Source of the DNA: Trichoplax adhaerens
Lineage: Eukaryota; Placozoa; Uniplacotomia; Trichoplacea; Trichoplacidae
Direction: 5' to 3'
Length of the DNA: 64,000 nucleotides
Assembly (NCBI RefSeq): GCF_000150275.1
Contig: NW_002060945.1
Span: 9,569,650 to 9,633,649 of the forward strand
The notes under the pieces: model-generated
The model's input: only the letters and a program-made list of their open reading frames with translations
Told to the model about the DNA's origin: nothing
The model's database searches: none
Part shown: one piece after another, positions 55,018 to 64,000 of the stretch
Numbering within the stretch: the first letter of the stretch is position 1
Layout of the letters: each line of letters begins with the position of its first letter
Made by a program: the position numbers and the translations under genes

Positions 55018-58000
55018 ATGAAAATAACAGTTATTTTCGGTGAAATTCGTATCTTGGTGCCATGCAGTAGTGGTGACCTTCGAATTTCTGATTTAATTAA
55101 AAAAGCTGTGGATCGATATAGGAAAGTGACCAAAAAGGTAAATTAAGAAAAGTTTCTTTAGCTCTTTAATTTATTCAGACCCTTAAATTTATCCGAGAGC
55201 CATTTTTTTTAGCAAGGTGTTTAATATTGCAAAAAATAACTTCGATATGGCTAGAAAAAGTAATTAACACATGTAAATAACGCCAATGTGATCAATAGCG
55301 TTACCAAACTTTGACTTTAAAGTTGATGGGCATACTGTTTTTTCTTTAATATTACGCTCACATACAACATTGACAATATCAATATACATATACGCTGTTT
55401 TGTTATCCTACTTAATTATTAGTTGCAAAATTTAACGCTAAGCTATTTGAGAACTGTCATGGTCTAAATTAATGGCACGATGATTAAACTATCAGGCCTA
55501 TCACTGTATAGTATATGCAGTTTAAATACTAATACGGTAATGAATTTGTTTAGTCGGGTTAAAACGCCGCTTAGCAACTTTTAGTATAGTAACATGTCAA
55601 TCTTCTATCAGCGTCAAGACAAGTTAAGATTACCACTAAACGAAAGATTTTTTATCATTTTCTTAAGTGTTTAATATAATACGATGAATTAGAAAAACGA
55701 ATTCTTCAATATCTACTCCATCTACATTATAGTTGTAAATTTGAGATAAAATTCATGAAAAATCTATATTCTAGTATACAGTACAGAAGTTCAATTACTT
55801 CTTTATTGTAATGGTCTTAAGTAACTGCAGATTCCAAAAAAAATAATTGATACTGTGAAAAGTAATAGAAAAATACCTACAAATTAATGTGGTTCGCCTA
55901 TAATAATTATTACACAAACTATGTAAAGCGTAATTTAAAAAAAAACTACAGTACACATATACGTATACTTAGGCGATAGTATCGATAAGGGCAGACTTTA
56001 GGCGTAAATTCTCACCCCAGGGTACACCGATTCTATAGATAGATCAGTGTTATAGTGGATTTGTCTTAATGAAAAGATTGCAACAAATTCTTTTCGTAAA
56101 TTGGTATAACGGTAATGGCTCAAATACAACCATAGAGTAGTCTAAATTAAAATCAAAGATCATAACATCATTGCCATCACTAATGATCTATTCCTTTGAA
56201 TTATTTCCTTTCCTATCTTATCATCTGATAGTGTTTAAGTAATTTAAATTCTTTCAATAACAAGAGTATGTTAATACCTCAATAAACGTTTTGTCAACAA
56301 AGTAAAATTAAGATATCATTGAAATCAATTATTACTAATATAGTCGATTGAAATAACTTTGGAGTACTTGTCAAACGCTCCACTAGGGTAATCATGCACA
56401 ATCAATATCCTTTAAATTATCTTAATAAGCTTATGTAATATAAGAGTACTACCATATGAAAATTAATTCTAAATTAAAACTGTTCCCTCTGTTCTTAGCA
56501 CACTAGCTACATTACAATTCGATCGTAGTGATCAAAAAAGAATTTATACTATCAACCAGCAGTGAATTAACCGTCTAAAAAAAATAAACGTAAATGATTT
56601 ACACCATATAACTGTATCAACATCTGTTTAACTGAGTGAAAGCTTTCTTTCTAACTTAATTGTAAGTAAAAATAAGGCTCTTGACTACTGGATTGTTATT
56701 CTTGAATAATAACGGTCATACACGATACATAGTGAATTCTTCAGTTATTAAATTATTTTATAATTGACTATCTTAATCGTTTAGAATAAGTTGGTAAAGA
56801 TAATATTGATTGTTAACAACTGCTAGTTGAAAATAGTACCTACATAATCAATTATTGTTATCATGTATATACTGTTCCTTTATAGATCAATTAGAAGAAT
56901 AGACTATCCCATTGCTCCTGATCATATTGTTCTTTGACTTTCTTTTTAATCTTGTTGCCATCTTTTGCTTGATAGAATATTTTCAAATTTTCCCACCTGA
57001 GTTCATAATTGGAATCAATAGTTAATAAATAGATTAAATAGAGATAGATATGTCCTACTGTCATGCTATCATTACATATTTTCCCCTTATGTAATACCAA
57101 TCAATCATTTATCAAATTAAATGCACTCTCTAAATTTATTAGATTCTAATGCCTCATACCTGAATAATTAATTGATTTAGTTTTACTTTAACTATGATAC
57201 AAAAAAGCTCACAGTGATATAACATGGCAATATCGTCTACATGATGTGAAAAATAGATTATTAAATATCTATAAAATTTATGGGAAAAAATGATGTTTAT
57301 TAAATAGAAATGATTGTGCTATTTATTAACAAAGATATTACGAAATCTTATGTTTGTATTGATAGATTTTAAAAGTATGTATAGATTAACGATCGTTATA
57401 AAAGAGAATGTAATTGCTAGTTTATATAGTCTACCAAGTATTGTCACAGTGCCTTGCAGATGTGTGGTACAACACCGTTTGGCCTGTAATAGCTACTAGG
57501 AAAGTTAAAATGTGTCTCCATTATAGCTTATCTTCAAATATATCATCTATCGATAAAGCTAAAGATCTTATCACATCTCTAGAATATAGAAATCAAACAA
57601 AAACCTATTTGAATACTTGATTAACATCGTATTCTCAACATATTCTTTCAATCTATTAGAGATAAATTAATACAGCATAATATTTTGGGGGGAATAAATT
57701 TAAAATTTTAATTAAAGCTAATTTATAAAGTTACTAATACCAGAAAATAGCCGTTGAATCTTCTTATATTAATAGAGTCAGGTTAGATAATATTCTTACC
57801 AGACTACATTCTATTATATTAGTAAGGATTATTATTTAGTATGTCTTTAAAAAGTTAAATATTAGTATTTATATCTTTTAGGTTAAGCATATAATTTACT
57901 CACTGTATTGGATGAGTGCTGTTTATTCATGCGTATACTGATGCAACATTTACTTTCAAATCGCCATTTATCCTTGCTTTTGAAAGGATATCTCTCCCTT

Positions 58001-61000
58001 TCTTTGAATTAATAGATAATATGATGGATGAGTGCTGTTTATTCATGCATATACTAATGCAACATTTACTTTCAAATCGTCATTTACCCTTGCTTTGGAA
58101 AGGATATCTCTCCCTTTCTCTGAATTAATAGATAATATAATAATATTTTATCATATTAATGATGACTATTTACGCATTCTAATTTTCTAGCTACCTGGTG
58201 AAGGTGTTTATGTAAGATCAGTAGAAGATGCAAAAGATCACGCTATCTTAGATGATGATGATCTAGTTAACGAAGTCTTGGACGATCGTGATATGGTAAT
58301 TGCAGCTAGTTTGCTAATTATATTTCATATCAACCACTGTCGTAATACTTGATAAGCTTTATCATTCGATATAACTGAATTGATGGTACTGATTTGAATT
58401 AGGTCATTGCTAACTATGAAGAAGACCGACCAGGTCGCTATGCTGGGCTTAATGTCACTGATATTCCAAGTGCTTCGTCTAATGGCACAGCTAGCCCTGA
58501 AATGTTTACAGCAGAAATAAATCATATGCCTCGCAATCTTAACTCGATTGTCGGTATGTTACCGTGTTCATTTTTCTCGTAATAATTATTATCGTAAAGA
58601 TGTGCAGTATGTTGTTTTGAACGTAGTAAAAAAAGTACTATTAGTGTTAGTGTGATTCAGTTTAAAAGGAGTTACTTTTTAATGATATAGATCACCAGAT
58701 CGATAACGGAAATGAACCAAACAACCAAGGCGCCAAATTTACTAATTCAACTAGCACTCCCGTAGACAATTCGGCTACAGACGATGATCGATTTACAAAA
58801 GGGCTAACTTCAAGAAGGTCACTAGGATTAAATCACCCAATGTTATCTAACTGGGCTGAGGAGCAAGATCGTAAATTAACAGAAATGGAAGACAGAGGAG
58901 TATGCATTGGATACATTCTTTTACTATATTTAAAACTATATTATCTATGTTTCCAGCATAAAATACCGTAAACAACCCAATTTTTATAACTATTTTACTT
59001 GCATCATATAGGAAAATGAAAGCAATGATAAAAATATTAAGGAGCCTAGTACTCACTGTAAGCTCATTTGCATCATTTAAGATATTGCTTTTATATTATT
59101 ATCTTAATTCTGTACAAGATGGAAAATAAAACTGAAATAAGTTCAAGAACTTGGTAGTAATTTCATATTTTTAATGTATAGATGATGGAAGTCATGATAG
59201 ATCTAGCGGGACTAGCGATGACGAAAACAAAGGAAAGATATTAGATAAAATTGGTTAGTTACGAAGTACAGATAGCACCATAATGAATTATTTTTATCTA
59301 AAATTAATAGAATCAGTTTAGAAATTGATACTTAAGTAGATAACCGTACCCCGTGTAATATGTGCAACAATTAATTTGTTAGGTAAAACTATCATGCCAT
59401 TATCTGCCAATACTAAAAGGATTGGTAAAAGAGTTACTATCGATTTAGTTAAAGGTAAGAAAAATCCTTATTTGTGAATAGATACGATTTAGATCAATCA
59501 GAATTACTTGCAAATGTATTATAATTTAATCGAAGTAATAGATCGTTATAAAATGTTATTGTTGCGATTATAATTGCTGAAAGAGAGAGAATTTCGCATT
59601 TATATTGGTAGCATCTTTTCTTGAATTGAAGATTCAATTTTACTTTGAAGTAGTTACTGAGATCAACAGTATTCGTATTAGTAGCTACAATATTTTAATT
59701 TCGTTGTACTTTATTTCGTTTAACTGTAGGTGAAGAAGGGCTTGGTTTTACTATAACGAGTCGTGATAATTCTACAGGAAATGATAAACCAATCTACATC
59801 AAGAAAGTAGTATCAAAGGGTGTAGCAGCAAGAGATGGTCGATTAAAAATTGGAGATCGCTTATTAGAGGTATTGCTGACGTTAATTTCATCGTCTCAGC
59901 AATTTCAGGATTTTATTATTTCTGGTGCTAATTAAGTAACGTTCCTTAAATTATTATTATATTACTATTGATATCTAACACTGTAACAAAGTCGAAAGAG
60001 GCCACTATTTTCAGTATTGCAATTAAATGAAATAATCAAAGTTATCTATCATCAATCTGGTGTCCTTTAGGTTAATGATATGGATGTAGTTAATAAGAGT
60101 CGACATGAAGTCGTAGCCCTACTCAAAAGTTGTATAGGAGTTGTAAGATTGGTTGTGTCAAGACAAGATGATCAAGAAAATGAAGATACTGCAGTAAGTG
60201 ATCCCTCTTACAATTAAAATGGTTATTTTCTTACTTATAAATTTCTAATTAGATCACTTATTATCAATTAGGTATCAACAAATAATCAAGTATCATCTGA
60301 AGATGTTTCGCCAAACCAACCAGTAGTAGTTCCAGAACCACAAGAAATTAATGATAGTTCACCGAATCCAGTTAGTTCAGTCACTCCTATGTCGTCCTTA
60401 GAGCCATTGCCTACTCCTAATGATCATGCTTTTACTGAACCAAAACCTGCACCGATTATTCCTGAAGATTTTCAAATGCATACTGAAATAATCCAGGTTA
60501 AGCTAAGAACGTCTCCTGCAGGTGGATTAGGCATCAATGTGAAAGGGCGTATTTTGAATGAAGATAGTTCATCGCCCACTGGCAGAAAGGATGCTGGTAT
60601 TTTTATTAAAGCAATTATGCCCGGGAGCGCAGCAGACCAGGTATTGCTAATATCAAAGAGTTACATTTCATACCGAAATTATTATAAACTTTAGCTAAAA
60701 TAAAAATATTTAATTAAGAACATCACTAGTTACATAGCCATTAAGAAATGATCTAAGAGAGAACTGATATAATCATTGTAATTGAATATCTATTGCATCT
60801 ATTGCAATTTATAAATTTGAATATATCTTAAAACTTAGAGTCGTTATTTTTATTTAGGATGGCAGGTTACTAAAGGATGATCGTGTCATTGCGGTTAATA
60901 ATATCTCGCTAAATCATCTTGCAAATGACGAGGCTATGTCAACTTTAAAAGCAATCATGAAGGATGCCATAGAGAGGGCAGGATTTGTTACTTTTGCTGT

Positions 61001-63463
61001 TTTGAGGCATACAGGAACACAAGTCTCCATGATCAGCGACACAATGGATAGTAGCCATTTACTTTCTAATCCATCACAAGATACATATTTCAAGAATAGT
61101 CACCCCGAAGACTTTCTAGATGATGTGGTCTTTACTAATGATAGCCATCTTCCATCTCCTTTGAAAAATTATATAACTGATCCTGTAATCAATGATGATC
61201 CACGCAGCGTTCCACAACAACCAAAATCTTTTAACCCGGCAGCTGATTATGCAAATGCGACATTATCTGTAATTCCAACTGATCCGGAACAAACTGATGG
61301 CTATCACCATCTTTCTAATCCTAACACTTACGATGTCATGGACAGCCCACTGCCACCTGAAGGTTATCGGGATTCACCTCAAATGGTAGAAATTAGCAAT
61401 AAACCTGAGGTATCTAGTTACACAGATCATGACATACCGGATAGATCCATTTCACCTGAACCAGATGGATCGGCGTTCGCAAGAGACGCTCCTGAACGGC
61501 ATTCATTTTCTGAACGCCATAGCCGTACTAGAAATGCTCAAGATATACCATTCTTTCAAAATCTAAAAAGTGCTGCTAGGTCTCGAAGCATGGATTTGAT
61601 GGGTAATGCTTCAAATACTGGTGACCAAGATCGACAAGAAGAACTCAGAAGAAATCATGACCCAATTTCATGTAGGAATAGTTATTCCTAAATATTGAGT
61701 TAAATATGACACGCTACATACGTATACAAACCTAAGTCTGTAACAAATTGCTTACTGGCTAATTTATGGTTATTTATTAAAATAAATTTGAATAGTAGAC
61801 TCCGGTACTACATATTTACCAAATTCACAAAATCATCCAGAATCGGAGAATCACATCAATCGGTAGGTAGAACAATTACAATTTTTAACTTTATAATTTG
61901 ATATTAGTCAATCGTATTTATTTTTACACTTATAATCCTTTGGATATTGATTGTTATTCAACATTGCAAGCTTTGAACAATAGAATTTATTTCAGTTTAA
62001 AAGAAGGAACTAAAATTTTATTACTTTTCAATGATCTACAATTTATATACATAGAAATCGCCCATGCAATAATAGCTTTCGCAACGCGTTGAGCGACAGA
62101 CAGCCAAAAAATGGTAGAGGTCAGTTATAAAATAACACGTTTATATTGTGTAGATATATATATTGCAGTCATATTACATGATTATTATGACAGGATTGTG
62201 CAACACTTATAATCAAAATTAATTCAAATATGTCATAATCTTTAAAATATGCCTCGGTAATGGAAAATTAGGAGAAAATCATGAACCTGTTAAAAAGGAC
62301 GCGCCGCTTAAAAAGAAGAAATCCGGTTTCTTTAAGGGAATTTTTAAGTAAGCAATAAGTCATAATTTGTAATTTATAAGCTATTGCTGTTTCGTTAAAG
62401 TTAGAAATTTATAAAATCAACCGTACAAATTATAATGGATCAAATAGAAATCCTAGAGATTGTATTATAAGTATTTGGCATTTTACTTTCTAAATTAACA
62501 TGTATTTTTCTGCTACTTTAAAGATCAAAGAGCAGCAAAGATAACTCCTCTAATAAAAAATCATCTCGACAAACTTCATTGCCGCCTATTGCTAGAAGAA
62601 TAGATCATAATTCACAAGTAGGAGAAACTAAAGAATCAGATAATGGACCTAGAAGCTATCAACCTCCACGTACAGAACCTAATCATGTTCAAGCTAATGG
62701 CCATCACAATCACAACCACGTCAATGATAAATATTTACCAAATGGAACGCATTCACGCATTTCGAACAACGTTCATTTTAATGGCTTAGATCAAAGACCG
62801 AAACCAAACGACCGATATGATCACACAACGGATTTCAAAGATGTTAACACAGGCAGACGACCAAATCATAATACACATCGTGAGTCTAGTCGATCTGATA
62901 ACCGTTTCGAAGGCGACAGTAAACCAATGTTTCAGCGAGCGCAAGAACAACAAAAACGTCGTGATGAGGAGCGACAATTTCGTGAGAGACAAATAGAACA
63001 GCAGCGCGAATTTTCGCGGCTCTATAAGACTCCCAAGCATGCTCCATATCGTGATTTAGTTAATGGTAAAGATAGAAATGGTCGAATTGATTCTGGTAGT
63101 TCTTCTTCATCGGCACTATCGCAGCCTAACGCTGTTAATTCACCAACACACGTTAGTAATGGTCAAGGTAGTTTAGCCTTCTCAAGTTATCGTGAGAAAA
63201 GCCAGGCTAATGATAAAATCCATGGTCAAAACTTACGGAATTCACTCAATCCTACCGCTATTCAATCACCATGGCGTCCACCAAATCATCTTACAAAATC
63301 ATATCAATCTGGCCAAGCTAACACTACACCGGAATTAATGGATCGTACAAATTATGCAAAGAAAATGCCTCGAGATGCCAATAATTTTGTTTTTAGACAG
63401 CGACAAGATGATCGAAGATCTTCAAAGAACAGCTTGGAAATATCAAGACCTACACAAGTGTAA
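55018..63463 (+). CDS. PARD3: Par-3 cell polarity scaffold lacking PDZ1, 15 exons, 1107 aa
   Basis: Exons: 55018-55137, 58191-58295, 58403-58553, 58691-58899, 59012-59057, 59182-59253, 59383-59454, 59730-59869, 60071-60193, 60272-60640, 60858-61671, 61796-61862, 62094-62113, 62272-62347, 62524-63463. The Par-3 oligomerisation domain (residues 1-85) opens MKITVIFGEIRILVPCSSGD. A linker with LGLNHPMLSNWAEEQDRKL matches human SASHPMVGKWLEKQEQ. PDZ2 (about 246-340; KRIGKRVTIDLVKGEEGLGF) and PDZ3 (about 418-505; LGINVKGR, GIFIKAIMPGSAADQDGRL) follow. The aPKC-binding CR3 region is seen as FARDAPERHSFSE near 675 and RSRSMDLMG near 712 (human KSKSMDLVA). A basic-hydrophobic segment KKKKSGFFKGIFK near 785 corresponds to the human KKGMLKGLGDMFRFGK membrane motif. 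RRDEERQFRERQIEQQREF near 935 resembles the C-terminal coiled coil. No PDZ1. Exons 12-13 are the least certain. Confidence 0.92.
56891..57100 (-). CDS. Antisense open frame in PARD3 intron 1, possible small gene or exon
   Basis: A 69-codon frame on the minus strand ending in TAA. It has an internal ATG (reading MTVGHIYLYLIYLLTIDSNY) or, alternatively, an acceptor AACTCAG before WENLKIFYQAKDGNKIKKKV, followed by KEQYDQEQWDSLFF. The last 35 residues have the composition of a real charged helical protein, with codon use unlike the surrounding intron. I do not recognise it and found no partner exon. It could be a decayed gene fragment or chance. Confidence 0.3.
   Translation of the reverse strand: MVLHKGKICNDSMTVGHIYLYLIYLLTIDSNYELRWENLKIFYQAKDGNKIKKKVKEQYDQEQWDSLFF
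57910..58141. repeat. Tandem duplication, two 116-bp units
   Basis: Unit 1 (57910-58025) and unit 2 (58026-58141) both read GGATGAGTGCTGTTTATTCA and continue to GAATTAATAGATAATAT. I count about seven substitutions, mostly transitions, so about 94% identity. The 116-nt period is not a multiple of three, so the units are read in different frames and are not coding. They end 50 nt before PARD3 exon 2. Confidence 0.9.
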
Positions 63464-64000
63464 TCACTACACGTAGATACTAATGCCATTGGTTATTTCC
63501 CTATCTTGTTGACTGATTTTATGGCTTATCAAAACTACTGGAATTACATCAAGTAGACAGACACCGAAATACTATATACTTCATAAATAACCGCCAATCA
63601 TTGTCCATTCTTCCATCGTCAATGTGCATCACTTTATTAGATCAATCCTATAACGGAGGTTACTCTTTTAATTCTATGTTACATAGTAACGAAGTATTCA
63701 CTACTATTTTATGGTAACTTTGTAAGAACTGTGTGGTAAGATCATTCTATATTATAAATTTTACTCGCAATCAACAAATTAGCTCAAAGATAATCGCGAG
63801 AAATTCAGAGACATGAATGATCCATCATGTTACACTGTACGTATACCAAGTGGATCTCTTTCCAAGGCTAAATATGAAGTTCAATTAAATCCACCATAGT
63901 AAATAGATACTTTCACAATTGGATAAGTTAGTACGGATTAAGTTATATGGAAACTATTCTACGTATTACCAAAGACCACAATATGACAAAATATTCCTTT
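63464..64000. other. 3' flank of PARD3
   Basis: Non-coding up to the window edge. I see no canonical AATAAA shortly after the stop and no exon. Confidence 0.35.

Larger units (their letters stand above)
55138..58190 (+). other. First intron of PARD3 (3.05 kb)
   Basis: Starts with GTAAAT after the first coding exon and ends with TTTTCTAG. It is much longer than the other introns of the gene (about 100-350 nt), as expected of a regulatory first intron. It contains a tandem duplication (57910-58141) and an antisense open frame (57100-56891). Confidence 0.7.

Noticed and set aside
57916-58128. 70-codon plus-strand open frame
   Set aside because: Lies inside the 116-bp tandem duplication, whose units are read in two different frames.

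Overview
This is nuclear DNA from an animal. It is AT-rich, its genes carry many short GT-AG introns, and every recognisable protein belongs to a conserved eukaryotic or animal family, including the polarity scaffold Par-3, cullin-2, SNAP47, SH3BP5 and TTLL4. Many introns at apparently ancestral positions, compact genes and a metazoan polarity gene suggest an early-branching metazoan, with a placozoan (Trichoplax/Hoilungia type) as best guess. That guess is inference from composition and gene style; no species marker was identified.

Layout from left to right: first exon of EFTUD2/Snu114 (-) at the left edge; a penta-EF-hand sorcin gene (+, 10 exons); a TTLL4-like tubulin glutamylase gene (-, 16 exons, converging on sorcin); SH3BP5-like Rab11 exchange factor (+, 6 exons); SNAP47-like SNARE (-, 2 exons, converging on SH3BP5); an unassigned membrane protein (+, 23994-25381); intronless PYM1 (-); a 1.3 kb repeat array; CUL2 (+, 26 exons, 738 residues); an orphan terminal exon resembling acyl-CoA-binding protein; a complete ACBP gene (+, 4 exons including a two-codon first exon); SNAPC1 (-); a minisatellite; intronless SEC61A (-); about 5 kb with no recognised gene; and PARD3/Par-3 (+, 15 exons, 1107 residues). 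Exon models were built by hand from splice signals, frame continuity and family resemblance. Except for SNAPC1, EFTUD2 and the membrane protein, the modelled exons join in frame into a full-length product.

The genes are unrelated housekeeping and cell-biology genes, not an operon or a cluster for one pathway. EFTUD2 (U5 snRNP), SNAPC1 (snRNA transcription) and PYM1 (exon-junction complex recycling) all touch RNA splicing, which is probably coincidence.

The most interesting points are: (1) the Par-3 gene keeps its N-terminal domain, PDZ2, PDZ3, the aPKC-binding region and a basic membrane motif but has no PDZ1, and the introns leave no room for it; (2) clusters of the GTAC palindrome (TACTGTACAGTA and variants) sit in the 5' flanks and divergent intergenic regions and are nearly absent from convergent ones; (3) a repeat array between PYM1 and CUL2 has units that contain a GGACCAC/GTGGTCC hairpin; (4) a second minisatellite upstream of SNAPC1 contains a large palindrome; (5) an orphan ACBP 3' exon lies upstream of the intact gene.
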